The translations under genes were made by a program, and so were the position numbers. From the NCBI RefSeq assembly GCF_021172065.1, contig NZ_CP087880.1:4750583-4814582 (forward strand): DNA of 64,000 nucleotides. The letters are read 5' to 3'. Under the pieces are notes generated by a model. It saw nothing but the letters and a program-made list of their open reading frames with translations. It did not search any database and had not been told where the DNA came from. Shown piece after piece: positions 52,324 to 61,932 of the stretch. The DNA is from Pseudocitrobacter corydidari (GTDB lineage: Bacteria > Pseudomonadota > Gammaproteobacteria > Enterobacterales > Enterobacteriaceae). How positions within the stretch are numbered: the first letter of the stretch is position 1; every line of letters begins with the position of its first letter.

Positions 52324-53659
52324 GAAAGCACTCCTGTAATTGCGCATCGATGCGCTTATTCATTGTATTCACTGGAATAACATCTACCACGCGCCAAAAG
52401 CGGGGAAGTGCAACGGGCTCCAGCCACGGGCGCAGCGTCTGACGCCACGCCTGCTCCTGTTTGCGGCTCGCGCGCTGCCACGCCTGGCGCGCATCATCAT
52501 CAAGCACTAATAGCACTCCAACGTTCTGCCGCGTGCCGCGCGTAATCAGTATGGCTGCGGCATCGCGCACGCCCGCCAGCGATAACACGCGCTGTTCGAT
52601 TTCCGCCAGCGAGACCCGTTTTTCGGCGATTTTGACCACCCGACCGCGCCGCCCAAGCAGATGAAAGTGGTTATCCGCAGTGACGCGCAGTGCGTCTTCC
52701 AGCAGTAGCCCGGCGGGCTCAGCAATCAGCGGCGACGTCACGCGCCAGCGGTCGTTTTCTGCCGTGAGCGTCACGCCGGGGAAGGGCTGCCACGGAGTAT
52801 CGTCTGAACGGCGTTGTCGCCACGCGAGTACGCCCGTTTCGCTACTGCCGTATATTTCGTCGGGCCAGACGTTCAGCCAGTGATGGGCGTGCTGCGCATC
52901 CTGCCAGTGCAGCATGCCGCCCGCAGTGATCACCATGGCGACGTCCGGGGCCGTCAGCCGCGCATCCAGATGCTTCAGAAACGCCGGGCTGCTGATAAAC
53001 AGATAACGCTGCTGCGGGAGCGCGGCCAGTTGTTCAGGCCAGGCGAGGATGTCGGCATGTAGCGGCAAGCCCAATGACATCGGCAGAAAAATGCGGAAGG
53101 TCAGGCCGTAGAGATGCTGCGGTGAGACGGAAGCGACCACCCGGCAATCGGTCAGCCGCCCGGCAAAGCGCGCGGCCAGCAGGGCGGATTCTGCATCCAG
53201 CGCCGCCAGGCTTTTGTGAATACGTTTGGGCTGCCCGGTGGAGCCGGAGGTAAAAAGTTCCAGACCGGCGTCATCAGGTATCGCGGGAAGCGGTTGGGCA
53301 TCTTCACGGGCGTGGGTATTGATGATGCGTAAAGGGCCGTCCCAGCGCAGAGGTCCATCGCTTAAGACGCCGTCGAACAGCGCTCGTTGTTCCTCAAGTA
53401 GCGCGGGGCGAGCGTGGCCCGGCAACACCGGCGTTTTTCCGGCATGCAGCGTCGCCAGCAGGGCAACAAGAAACAGATAGCTCTCTTCCAGACACAGCGC
53501 CCAGCGCTGGCCCTTCTGCGTTTGCAGCCACGCGCAGTGCGCGGCCACGTCGTTGCGCAGCTGGCCCAGCGACCAGAGGCGCTCGCCTGACCAGGCGACG
53601 GTCGTGCTGTCGGGGCGTTCGCCACTCAGCCAGCGGGATAACGGGCGCGGCACGTTCAT
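52304..53659 (-). CDS. apeH: AMP-dependent aryl/acyl ligase ApeH
   Basis: 451 aa ANL-superfamily enzyme. The phosphate-binding loop is ELFTSGSTGQPKRIHKS (about 105-121), the aromatic acid-binding region contains EIYGSSETGVLAWR, and the C-terminal lid has GRRGRVVKIAEKRVSLAEIE. It is expected to activate the aryl starter acid onto an ACP. Starts at ATG 53659 with ATGA overlap of apeG. Confidence 0.9.
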   Translation of the reverse strand: MNVPRPLSRWLSGERPDSTTVAWSGERLWSLGQLRNDVAAHCAWLQTQKGQRWALCLEESYLFLVALLATLHAGKTPVLPGHARPALLEEQRALFDGVLSDGPLRWDGPLRIINTHAREDAQPLPAIPDDAGLELFTSGSTGQPKRIHKSLAALDAESALLAARFAGRLTDCRVVASVSPQHLYGLTFRIFLPMSLGLPLHADILAWPEQLAALPQQRYLFISSPAFLKHLDARLTAPDVAMVITAGGMLHWQDAQHAHHWLNVWPDEIYGSSETGVLAWRQRRSDDTPWQPFPGVTLTAENDRWRVTSPLIAEPAGLLLEDALRVTADNHFHLLGRRGRVVKIAEKRVSLAEIEQRVLSLAGVRDAAAILITRGTRQNVGVLLVLDDDARQAWQRASRKQEQAWRQTLRPWLEPVALPRFWRVVDVIPVNTMNKRIDAQLQECFHDHDAR

Positions 53660-54225
53660 GCGGTTTCTCGCTTCATCACCCGGCGGCGCACCAGCCATTC
53701 ACCGGCCATCAGCGCGCCCATCAGCAGGTAGGCGATCATCCCGTTCCACGCGCTCCACAGCGCCATATCGCCGATCTGCGCGGTGATCAGGGCAACGCTG
53801 CCGTTGAAAATAAAAAAGCCGCACCAGATTTGCGTCACGCGCCGCGTGTAGCGCACACCTTGCTCAGAGAGTTGGGGATATTGCAGGCGCGCCAGGCGTT
53901 CAACCAGCGGCATCGCGCTGAACAGTGAACTGCCAAACAGGGCGAGCATGATGCCATTGACCGCCACAGGCCAGTAGAGCAAGAGCTGATGCGTTCCCAG
54001 CAGCACACTGGCAAGACAGAGCGCCAGCCCGGCTAGCGCGACGCTTTGCATCACCCGACGCATCGGCCCGGCGTTGTCCTGCGCCTGACGCAGACGAAGC
54101 AGCAGAACAACCGCCAGCGTGGGCAGCAGCCATTGCAGGCCGTTATGCGCCAGGCCAAACCAGACCAAAAATGGCCAGGCCAGCAGCACACACGCGGTGA
54201 TTATCTTGAGGAGCGGTAAACGCAC
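53656..54225 (-). CDS. apeG: Membrane protein ApeG (COG4648-like)
   Basis: 189 aa with about five hydrophobic segments (IITACVLLAWPFLVWFGLAHNG first). It matches the membrane protein always found next to the ACPs in aryl polyene clusters. Function unknown. 6 nt after apeF. Confidence 0.82.
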   Translation of the reverse strand: MRLPLLKIITACVLLAWPFLVWFGLAHNGLQWLLPTLAVVLLLRLRQAQDNAGPMRRVMQSVALAGLALCLASVLLGTHQLLLYWPVAVNGIMLALFGSSLFSAMPLVERLARLQYPQLSEQGVRYTRRVTQIWCGFFIFNGSVALITAQIGDMALWSAWNGMIAYLLMGALMAGEWLVRRRVMKRETA

Positions 54226-54231
54226 GAAAAA

Positions 54232-54483
54232 TCAGGCTTCCCGCAGCAGGCGCTCGACGGCGTCAACCACATCCTGCACGGTGCGCACGGCTTTGAACTC
54301 TTCCGGCTTAATTTTCTTGCCGGTCTTTTTCTGCAACTGGACGATCATATCCACAGCATCAATGCTATCGAGTTCAAGATCTTCATACAGACGCGCCTCG
54401 GGGGTGATGGCCGCCGGGTCTACTTCGAACAGTTTTACCAGCAGGGAAGTGACTTCCTGATAGACAGCAGTTTGGTCGGTCAT
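54232..54483 (-). CDS. apeF: Acyl carrier protein ApeF
   Basis: 83 aa. The phosphopantetheine Ser is in LELDSIDAVD (about 40). Second of two tandem ACPs; probable substrate of the cluster PPTase. Confidence 0.93.
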   Translation of the reverse strand: MTDQTAVYQEVTSLLVKLFEVDPAAITPEARLYEDLELDSIDAVDMIVQLQKKTGKKIKPEEFKAVRTVQDVVDAVERLLREA

Positions 54484-54495
54484 GATGGCATCTCC

Positions 54496-54753
54496 TCAGG
54501 CGCGTTGGGATTGAATGAAGGCAGCGAGCGTCGCCACCGAATAGAAATGCTGACGCATCGCTTCATTTTCAGCAGAAAGCACAATGCCATACTGGTTTTT
54601 TACCGCCAGCCCCAGCTCCAGCGCATCAATAGAATCCAGGCCTAAACCGTCACCGAACAGGGCCGCATCGGTGTCGATGTCGTCCACGCTCAGTTCGTCC
54701 AGATTCAATGTGTTAATGATGAGATGTTTAATCTCAGAATAGAGCTCTTGCAT
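54496..54753 (-). CDS. apeE: Acyl carrier protein ApeE
   Basis: 85 aa from ATG 54753 (AGGA upstream). The phosphopantetheine Ser lies in GLGLDSIDALEL (about 39). Separated from apeF by 12 nt. Confidence 0.93.
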   Translation of the reverse strand: MQELYSEIKHLIINTLNLDELSVDDIDTDAALFGDGLGLDSIDALELGLAVKNQYGIVLSAENEAMRQHFYSVATLAAFIQSQRA

Positions 54754-54777
54754 CGTTAATTCCTGCACAATGATGTT

Positions 54778-55548
54778 TTAACAAATTAATTGTAATTTCT
54801 GTAAAAGATGCCGGTTTAGCGCGCGCGCGGCCAGCGCCGGTTCTTGCTTATTCGCGGTGATAAAATCGTCAATACAGATTCGCTCGCGGACGACAACCTC
54901 AAACTGCGGCGTCGTTGCCGGGACGTGATACCACGGGCGCTGCTTATCCAGCAGGTGCTCGCTACAGCGTATGCTCACCAGGCGTAAGTCGCGTTCACAG
55001 CGCACCGCGATATTGGCTGCCCCGCGCTGAATCGTCATCTTTTCGTCAGGGCGAGTGCGCGTACCTTCCGGGAAAATCAGCAGGGTATCGCCGCGCTGCA
55101 AACGGGCCTGGCTTTCGGTCAGCAGCCGTTCAGCCTCGCTATTGACCAGGTAATCTGCCGCGCGGATCACGCCGCCGACAAACGGGTTCTTCAACAGCGC
55201 GCTCTTTACCAGACAGTCTGTTTCCGGCATCACCGAGGCCAGCAGGACATAATCAATCAACGTCGGATGATTCGCCACCACCAGACAACCGCGCGCCTGA
55301 CGTAAAATATCAGCGCCCTGTACACGGTAACGCAGTACGCCCGTCACGCTGGCGAACCTCAAAAAAGCGCGGAAGCTGGCCGAAATGCTGCGGCGCGCCA
55401 GGCGACGGCGTTTGTCGTCATCGCCAATCACCAACAGCAGCAGGTTAAACCAGCACAGCGACAGCAGCAGTCCGCCCAGGCCAAACAGCGCAAAGCACAA
55501 TACGGTCATCAGCAATCGCCAAAAGCGATTGATGCGCCTCGCGATCAT
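54778..55548 (-). CDS. apeD: Lysophospholipid-type acyltransferase ApeD
   Basis: 256 aa from ATG 55548, with a hydrophobic N-terminus (LLMTVLCFALFGLGGLLLSL). PlsC motifs are present: NHPTLID (HX4D, about 95) and FPEGTRTR (about 163). It likely transfers an acyl group during assembly of the lipid anchor. ATGA overlap with apeC. Confidence 0.9.
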   Translation of the reverse strand: MIARRINRFWRLLMTVLCFALFGLGGLLLSLCWFNLLLLVIGDDDKRRRLARRSISASFRAFLRFASVTGVLRYRVQGADILRQARGCLVVANHPTLIDYVLLASVMPETDCLVKSALLKNPFVGGVIRAADYLVNSEAERLLTESQARLQRGDTLLIFPEGTRTRPDEKMTIQRGAANIAVRCERDLRLVSIRCSEHLLDKQRPWYHVPATTPQFEVVVRERICIDDFITANKQEPALAARALNRHLLQKLQLIC

Positions 55549-56267
55549 GTCTGGCTCCAGCACCAGCGTAACCGTTCGCCCTGAAGGGCGAAATGGGCTG
55601 TGCGGCCCAGGTAATGCTGTAAAAATTGCAGGCTTTGCGGTAGCGCAGGCTCTTCTTTCGTTCCACCCGGCTCGGTGGTGCACTGAACCTGATTACCCGC
55701 TTCAATTACCAGCGCTGTCGCAAAGGCCCAGGCAGGCATCTGTGCGGGTAATGAGGCACGGTAAAAGTCCGGCAGCGCACCGTCAAAATCGACCATTAAA
55801 ATACGCTGGTGGCCCGCCTGTAGCAGGCACATCACCTCGCATAAGCCTTGCAGGAACGTGTCGCGCCCGGCGCTCAGCGACGAGGAGACAATCGGCTGTT
55901 TTGCAGCGATGGTGAGATTGCCAACCGCCGCGTTATGCACTGACATCGCGAAATCGGTCGGTGAAATGGCCTGATCGCTCGCCAGCGCGCTAAGGATACG
56001 GTAATTACGCTCCAGCTCGCCGTGGCGACTGGTGTAGAGCACGGCATCAATGGCATGGCGACGCAGCATCGTAAGGCCACACTCTACGGCCAGCTTGCTA
56101 CCCGAACTCAGGCGGCGCGCGGTCATCATCGGCAATTCAACCAGCTTCGCCTGCGGGCTGGCAGGATCAATGGCATAAGGCGATTGCGCCCATGACAGCC
56201 ACTGGTCAGCCTCGCCCAGTCCAGGCGCTCGGGCGATCCAGTCGATGATGTTGAATGCTAATTTCAT
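55545..56267 (-). CDS. apeC: Chain-length factor ApeC (ketosynthase-like)
   Basis: 240 aa beta-ketoacyl synthase-like N-terminal domain (Ketoacyl-synt_2). It lacks the catalytic Cys: the corresponding stretch reads VSSSLSAGRD. This is the chain-length factor partner of ApeO. It is the first gene of the operon, with a possible promoter about 100 bp upstream. Confidence 0.88.
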   Translation of the reverse strand: MKLAFNIIDWIARAPGLGEADQWLSWAQSPYAIDPASPQAKLVELPMMTARRLSSGSKLAVECGLTMLRRHAIDAVLYTSRHGELERNYRILSALASDQAISPTDFAMSVHNAAVGNLTIAAKQPIVSSSLSAGRDTFLQGLCEVMCLLQAGHQRILMVDFDGALPDFYRASLPAQMPAWAFATALVIEAGNQVQCTTEPGGTKEEPALPQSLQFLQHYLGRTAHFALQGERLRWCWSQT

Positions 56268-56362
56268 TAACGCGCGTCCGCGGGGGAAAAATACGTACTT
56301 AAAATACGCCGGGCGTAATGCCGCGATCGCGTTATTTTAACGACCAGGGTATTTCTTATCTA

Positions 56363-56391
56363 TCTTCTACAAAATAGTGGGGACTTTACAA
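56363..56391 (-). promoter_or_regulatory. Possible promoter of the aryl polyene operon
   Basis: On the minus strand TTGTAA (56391-56386) is followed after 16 nt by TAGAAG (56369-56364), about 100 bp before apeC. A 12-bp palindrome AAAATGCATTTT (56394-56405) lies just upstream and may be a regulatory site. Confidence 0.4.
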
Positions 56392-56488
56392 AAAAAATGC
56401 ATTTTAGTCATGCGGAACAAACTGATTTTTGCTCATCATTTGTTTCAGGCGGGATAACAGGGCAGCCAGAACTGCCCTGTTATCGGCG

Positions 56489-57718
56489 TTAACCGAGGAA
56501 CATTACTGACACGCAGAGTACACCCACAATCAGCGTAATCAGGCTGCCGATGGAGCGGTATGGCTTCAGCGACGGGATGAGGTACGTAGAAAGCGTTGGC
56601 ATGATAAACAGAATCATGGCGATCAGCGGGCCGCTTATCGCGTAGATCATCGAAATGGCGTTCGGGTTGATGCAGCAGACGATGAAGGTCAGCGTGGAGA
56701 CCAGCAGAATCGACAGCATGCGGTTAAACGAACGACTTTTGCGCACGCCAACCTGATTCAGGGACGCTTTAACCATCTCACTCGCGCCTTCAATGACGCC
56801 AAAGTAGGTGCCGAGGAACGATTTCGACATCGCTACAATCGCCACAATAATGCCGGAGACGGACAGCCAGTTTGGCGAGTTGGGCATCATCGACAGCGCT
56901 GACAGAATCGTCACGCCCTGATCTTTGGCGGTATTGATGTAATCCACCGGAATGGAGAGCAGGCAGCTAAAGACAAAGAACAGCACGCTCAGGCAGATAA
57001 TCAGATACGCGACCTTCATGATTTTTTTGCATTTACCCATCGCGAGATCGCCATATTTCTCTCTGCGGTCGATAGCGAAGGTAGAGATAATTGGCGTATG
57101 GCTAAAAGCGAAAACCATCACGGGGATGGATAACCACACCTGGTGCAGCGTGTGCGGCGTCACTTCCATTTGCCCGGTGAGTAGCGCGGGCTGCCAGCTG
57201 CCTGTCAGGTAAATCGACAAAAACAGGAAGTAGGCGATCAGCGGGAATACCAGGAAGCCCATCACTTTGATGGTGGCCTGGCGACCGGCAAGGAAAATCA
57301 CGTTCAGCAGCAATACCACGCCAAGGCTCACCAGCACGCGTAGCGTCAGATCGACCGGCATATGCTTGGCTATCTGTTCGGTGATGGAGTTGGTGATGGC
57401 GACGGCGTAAATCAGAATCACCACAAAGAACGCCAGGAAATAGAGCGCGGTGATGAGGTTGCCAATTTTTTTGCCGTAGTAGTGGGTGACTGCACCGGTT
57501 ATCCCGACACCCGCAGGGGTGTTGGAGGAGAGGATAAACTGACACAGGGCGCGATGTGGCCAGTACGTCAGCGGCCACGCGACCAGCGCGGTAACAAACA
57601 GTACCACGGCGCCTGCGGAACCCAGCTGGATCGGCAGGAACAGGGTACCGGCGCCTACAGCCGTGCCGTACAGGGCAAAGCTCCAGAGCGTCTCTTCTTT
57701 TGACCAAATTTTAGACAT
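56489..57718 (-). CDS. yqeG: HAAAP-family amino-acid transporter YqeG
   Basis: 409 aa, same length and near-identical ends as E. coli YqeG. About 11 transmembrane helices; starts MSKIWSKEETLWSFALYGTA with GAGTLFLPIQLG. It belongs to the serine/threonine transporter group (SdaC-like). In E. coli it lies next to yqeF, as here. Confidence 0.95.
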   Translation of the reverse strand: MSKIWSKEETLWSFALYGTAVGAGTLFLPIQLGSAGAVVLFVTALVAWPLTYWPHRALCQFILSSNTPAGVGITGAVTHYYGKKIGNLITALYFLAFFVVILIYAVAITNSITEQIAKHMPVDLTLRVLVSLGVVLLLNVIFLAGRQATIKVMGFLVFPLIAYFLFLSIYLTGSWQPALLTGQMEVTPHTLHQVWLSIPVMVFAFSHTPIISTFAIDRREKYGDLAMGKCKKIMKVAYLIICLSVLFFVFSCLLSIPVDYINTAKDQGVTILSALSMMPNSPNWLSVSGIIVAIVAMSKSFLGTYFGVIEGASEMVKASLNQVGVRKSRSFNRMLSILLVSTLTFIVCCINPNAISMIYAISGPLIAMILFIMPTLSTYLIPSLKPYRSIGSLITLIVGVLCVSVMFLG

Positions 57719-57819
57719 TATGCGAATTTAATAACCATGGAACATACAAAATGGAGCGTAATTTACCATAATTATGATTCGTGGTGGTTATGAATACTAT
57801 TGATGGCCTGGAGCAGCAT

Positions 57820-57927
57820 TGCCGGATGGCGGCTGCGCCTTATCCGGCCTACGGGTGTGCGGGGTATTGCAGGATGCGAGGGCGCTGTATGTCCTGTAGG
57901 CCGGATAAGCGCAGCGCCATCCGGCAG
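57820..57927. repeat. REP/BIME element between yqeG and the PACE gene
   Basis: Two inverted REP units, GCCGGATGGCGGCTGCGCC and its counterpart GCAGCGCCATCCGGCAG, enclose GTAGGCCGGATAAGC-type cores. Confidence 0.85.
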
Positions 57928-57932
57928 GGCGG

Positions 57933-58394
57933 TCAGCTCCGGACCATCGCCCGTTGCATACGGCGCTTCATCACGCGCTCGCGCAGCATGTCGTACACCC
58001 AGTTATAGAGCATGGTGTATGGCAGGAAGAACAGGAAGAAACCAATCTCCAGCGTCAGCGCCTGCATCAGCGTTACGCCCAGCACCACCGACACAATGCT
58101 CACCCCAATCACGATAAAACCACACTCAAACCCCAGCGCGTGGAAGGCGCGGATTTTCGCCGTACGGGTGACGCGCGTCACCGGCCACAGGCGGTCAAAA
58201 ATGGCGTTATAGATGATATTCCACACCATCGCCGTGGTGGCGAGAATGATGGTTAATCCACCCATTTCGAGCACCGAACGTTGCATTAGGTACGCGGCGG
58301 TCGGGGCGAGGATCGCCGTGGCGATACCCTCAAAGCACACGGCATGGAAAATGCGTTCCGGCAGCTTTCTGCGGTGAAGGTTGTCGTTTTGCAT
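57933..58394 (-). CDS. PACE-family efflux protein
   Basis: 153 aa in two duplicated BTP domains with four transmembrane helices; motifs ERIFHAVCFEGIA and RAFHALGFECGF begin each half, and WNIIYNAIFD and YNWVYDMLRER end them. PACE proteins (AceI type) export chlorhexidine or other biocides and polyamines. The divergent LysR gene is the probable regulator. Confidence 0.92.
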   Translation of the reverse strand: MQNDNLHRRKLPERIFHAVCFEGIATAILAPTAAYLMQRSVLEMGGLTIILATTAMVWNIIYNAIFDRLWPVTRVTRTAKIRAFHALGFECGFIVIGVSIVSVVLGVTLMQALTLEIGFFLFFLPYTMLYNWVYDMLRERVMKRRMQRAMVRS

Positions 58395-58490
58395 GGTGAT
58401 ATGACCTCAATTTGTTCTCTGTATTGCTGGGCATTTTATGGATAAATATGATAAGTAAAAGATAGATTCCATCGATAAAGTAGATAGGTT

Positions 58491-59360
58491 ATGCGCTATT
58501 CTCCCGAAGCCCTTACCGCATTTGTTGAAACCGTCGACAGCGGTTCGTTTTCCGCTGCCGCGCGGCGCTTACGAAAAAGCCAGTCCACCATCAGTACCGC
58601 CATTGCCAATCTTGAGGCCGATCTCGGTGTGACGCTGTTCGATCGCACATCACGCCAGCCGGTACTGACGGCCGAAGGTCAGCGCGTGCTGAGTTACGTG
58701 CAGGCGATTCTGGCCGCCAGCGAGCGGCTGGATGAACTGGCGGTGGCCCTGAGCAGCGAAACGGAAGCGCGGCTGGCATTTGTGTTGTCCGATACGCTCC
58801 ATCCGGATGTGCTGGAGGAGCTGATGGTGCAGTTTGACCGTCGTTTCCCGCATACGGAGTTCGAATGTCTGGTGGGTGAAGACGATGATGTTATCGATTT
58901 GCTGCAAAAAGGGCGGGCACAGGTGGGGCTGATTGAGGCGCGGGAAAGTTATCCTACCGATATTGGGCACACTCGTCTGCCGATGCAGACGCATATGGCT
59001 ATCTACGTTTCCCCCGATCATCCGCTAACCGCGCAGACCAGCGTCGAGTGGGATCAGCTGCATACCTGGCGCGAGCTGCGGCTGAATACCTATCTTGAAA
59101 ATCGCCCCACGCCTGCGCGCGGACCGGTGTGGTCTGCGCCTAACTATCTGATGTTAATGAGTATGGCCGCACAGGGATTCGGCTGGTGCGTGCTGCCCTG
59201 TGCGCTGGTGGAGGAGTTTTCCCGCTCTGCGCCGTTAACGATGCTGACACTTCCCGGCTGGCCGATCGCTGTCTCTATCGATTTGCTGTGGAACAAAAGC
59301 GCGCCACCGGGCGCGGCCGGAAGCTGGGTCAAAGCGTATCTGCAACAGGTGTCAGCCTGA
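58491..59360 (+). CDS. LysR-family regulator beside the PACE gene
   Basis: 289 aa with HTH at 1-60 (VDSGSFSAAARRLRKSQSTIST) and an effector domain from about 90. It is divergent from the PACE gene with a 96-bp AT-rich gap, the usual arrangement for AceI-type pumps and their regulators. Confidence 0.93.
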   Translation: MRYSPEALTAFVETVDSGSFSAAARRLRKSQSTISTAIANLEADLGVTLFDRTSRQPVLTAEGQRVLSYVQAILAASERLDELAVALSSETEARLAFVLSDTLHPDVLEELMVQFDRRFPHTEFECLVGEDDDVIDLLQKGRAQVGLIEARESYPTDIGHTRLPMQTHMAIYVSPDHPLTAQTSVEWDQLHTWRELRLNTYLENRPTPARGPVWSAPNYLMLMSMAAQGFGWCVLPCALVEEFSRSAPLTMLTLPGWPIAVSIDLLWNKSAPPGAAGSWVKAYLQQVSA

Positions 59361-59371
59361 CAGAAAACCTT

Positions 59372-59387
59372 TGTGATAAATCTCACT
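59372..59387. promoter_or_regulatory. CRP-binding site upstream of yqeF
   Basis: TGTGATAAATCTCACT fits the CRP consensus TGTGA-N6-TCACA with one mismatch, centred about 81 bp before the yqeF start. Confidence 0.6.
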
Positions 59388-59460
59388 TTTTTTAAACAAT
59401 TACGATAATAGTTGATAACAATCATCTACTATAGCCGGATTATTTTGCGCTGAGGTAGAG

Positions 59461-60654
59461 ATGAAAGACGTCGTTATCGTAGGTGCAGTCCGTACACCCA
59501 TCGGCTGCTTCCAGGGGGCGCTCTCCCGCCATTCGGCTGTCGAGCTGGGCAGCCTGGTGATCAACGCGCTGGTCGAACGCAGCGGGATTGAGCCTCATGT
59601 TATTGATGAAGTGATTATTGGTCAGGTGCTGACAGCGGGCACCGGGCAAAACCCTGCCCGGCAGTCGGCGATTAAAGGCGGCCTGCCCAATACCGTTTCA
59701 GCCATCACCATCAATGACGTCTGCGGCTCGGGCCTGAAAGCGTTGCATCTGGCGACGCAGGCTATTCAGTGCGGTGAAGCGGATGTGGTGATCGCGGGCG
59801 GACAGGAGAACATGAGCCGCGCGCCACACGTTCTGACCGACAGCCGCACCGGTGCGCAGTTGGGTAACAGTCAGCTGATTGATAGCCTGGTGCACGACGG
59901 ATTGTGGGATGCGTTTAACGATTATCATATGGGCGTGACGGCGGAAAATCTGGCACGCGAATATGGCATCAGCCGTGAACAACAAGATGCCTGGGCCCTG
60001 AGTTCCCAGCATAAGGCGCGCAAGGCGATTGATTCCGGACGCTTTCGCGATGAAATCGTCCCGGTCGTAAACGCCCAACCTAATGGTGAAGCACTGTGCG
60101 TTGAAACCGATGAACAGCCGCAAACCGATCCCAGTGCGGAAGGCCTGGCGCGGCTTTCTCCCGCATTTGATCAGCTGGGTTCCGTCACCGCCGGGAATGC
60201 GTCGTCGATCAACGATGGCGCCGCGGCGGTATTAATGATGAGCGAAAGCAAAGCGCTGGAGCTGAATTTACCGATCCTGGCACGCATCCGCGCGTTTGCC
60301 AGCGTCGGTGTCGATCCCGCGCTGATGGGCATTGCCCCGGTGTATGCGACCCGCCGTTGTCTGGAGCGAGCGGGCTGGCAACTGAACGATGTTGATCTTA
60401 TTGAAGCCAACGAAGCGTTTGCCGCGCAGGCGATTTCTGTCGGCAAGATGCTGGAGTGGGATGAGCAGAAAGTGAATGTGAACGGCGGCGCTATCGCCCT
60501 GGGTCATCCTATTGGCGCTTCCGGCTGCCGTATTCTGGTGTCTCTGGTTCACGAAATGATGAAACGCGATGCCCGCAAAGGCCTGGCGACGCTGTGCATT
60601 GGCGGCGGTCAGGGCGTGGCGCTGGCCGTGGAACGCGATTTACCCGCCGCATAA
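59461..60654 (+). CDS. yqeF: Acetyl-CoA acetyltransferase YqeF
   Basis: 397 aa thiolase, close to E. coli YqeF. Catalytic residues: Cys88 in NDVCGSGLKALH, His in GHPIGASGCRIL and Cys in LCIGGGQG. It makes or cleaves acetoacetyl-CoA. A CRP site lies upstream. After the stop, an inverted repeat AACGCTAC/GTAGCGTT (60663-60689) without T-run follows. Confidence 0.95.
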   Translation: MKDVVIVGAVRTPIGCFQGALSRHSAVELGSLVINALVERSGIEPHVIDEVIIGQVLTAGTGQNPARQSAIKGGLPNTVSAITINDVCGSGLKALHLATQAIQCGEADVVIAGGQENMSRAPHVLTDSRTGAQLGNSQLIDSLVHDGLWDAFNDYHMGVTAENLAREYGISREQQDAWALSSQHKARKAIDSGRFRDEIVPVVNAQPNGEALCVETDEQPQTDPSAEGLARLSPAFDQLGSVTAGNASSINDGAAAVLMMSESKALELNLPILARIRAFASVGVDPALMGIAPVYATRRCLERAGWQLNDVDLIEANEAFAAQAISVGKMLEWDEQKVNVNGGAIALGHPIGASGCRILVSLVHEMMKRDARKGLATLCIGGGQGVALAVERDLPAA

Positions 60655-61141
60655 TCTCTTACAACGCTACTAAAATCCCCGGTAGCGTTAAGATTACCCT
60701 GAGTTAATCCCTCTTTACCCTCCTCACTATTAACGCTAATACCAATGACGTAGCAAAAGGCTTTTTGCTTACACTTTTGCCGCCGTTTGTAATGTTTTAC
60801 GTTAAGTTAATTCTATAAAAACCACATTAATCAAATCCTTATTATTTGATGAAATAAAATAACTCTGGTTATTTTATTTTTCACACCTTTCATAACTTGT
60901 TGTTTTTTAATGTTTATTTGAAGCGGGTGTTTTAGCGAATTATGTGTGAAAAATGAATTACATGTGACTTATATCTCATAATTATGGTGTTTTGACATTT
61001 TTTTATTGAAGCCGATCACGCCATTTCGTGCCGTATTTTTTGAAACAAATAATTACGATCCTGATCACTAAAACACATGAGTTAAAAAAATAAAATGCAA
61101 TTCCATAAAAACGAAACATGATTTCAATTGAGAGATAGCAA
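60655..61141 (+). promoter_or_regulatory. Intergenic region with regulatory sites for the KdgM-type porin
   Basis: 487 bp with no gene. The distal part is AT-rich. At 61107-61130, just before the porin ribosome site, AACGAAACATGATTTCAAT resembles a KdgR box (AAATGAAACANTGTTTCATTT). A weak CRP-like TGTGAAAAATGAATTACA lies at about 60945. Confidence 0.5.
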
Positions 61142-61837
61142 ATGTTTAAAAAAACTCTGGCCCTGGCTGTATTGTGTGGAGCATCTTTTGCCGCATCAGC
61201 GGTAACTGTTGATTTACGTCATGAGTTCATTGATGGTGGTAAAACAGATAAATCTAACGCTGACCGCGTTTCTGTTTCTCATCGATTTGCAAATGGCTTT
61301 GGTTTCTCTGTTGAAGCAAAATGGAAGTCGGGTGGTGATAATACCGATAAGCCGTATGCGGATTTTATTGGTAATGGTCACGAAGAGACGATTAGCTGGC
61401 AGTGGAAAGCCAATAAGAATTTCTCGGTAACGCCGGGATTCAATATTGAAAGTAATGATAGCCGCTCTATTTACAAACCGAACCTGCGTGTTCAATACAG
61501 CTTCGACAGTGGTTTTTATGTCGCCGCGCGTTATCGTTATGATTACACGCGCTATCCTTCTAATGCCGGAAAAGATGATGACAAAGTCAACCGTGGCGAT
61601 GCCTGGGCGGGTTATGTGTTCGGCGACTGGCGTACCGAGCTGAACTATGTTTATGCGCGCAGCACCGAAGGTACTGCACGTAATAATAACAAACCTTATT
61701 CTCAGGAATATAACGTTAAGCTGGCTTACCGTTGGGATAAAAACTGGGCGCCGTATGGCGAAGTGGGTAACGTGGGTGTGAATGACCGTAACGATCGCCA
61801 GACGCGTTTCCGTGTCGGTGTGGCGTATACCTTCTAA
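61142..61837 (+). CDS. Oligogalacturonate-specific porin, KdgM family
   Basis: 231 aa with signal peptide MFKKTLALAVLCGASFAASA. The mature part starts VTVDLRHEF and is a 12-stranded barrel of the KdgM family with Phe at the end (GVAYTF) and many positively charged strands. It is placed beside ogl and kduI, so it probably takes up pectin fragments. A terminator follows. Confidence 0.92.
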   Translation: MFKKTLALAVLCGASFAASAVTVDLRHEFIDGGKTDKSNADRVSVSHRFANGFGFSVEAKWKSGGDNTDKPYADFIGNGHEETISWQWKANKNFSVTPGFNIESNDSRSIYKPNLRVQYSFDSGFYVAARYRYDYTRYPSNAGKDDDKVNRGDAWAGYVFGDWRTELNYVYARSTEGTARNNNKPYSQEYNVKLAYRWDKNWAPYGEVGNVGVNDRNDRQTRFRVGVAYTF

Positions 61838-61859
61838 TTAATTCTTCCACCTCGTTATT

Positions 61860-61886
61860 AACCCGGCGTAGTTAGCCGGGTTTTTC
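61860..61886 (+). terminator. Terminator after the KdgM-type porin gene
   Basis: AACCCGGC / GCCGGGTT stem with TTTTCT tail, 22 nt after the porin stop. Confidence 0.92.
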
Positions 61887-61932
61887 TGTTTTCTTTTTTT
61901 CCTGTAATCATATTTCTAATATAAACGGCAGA

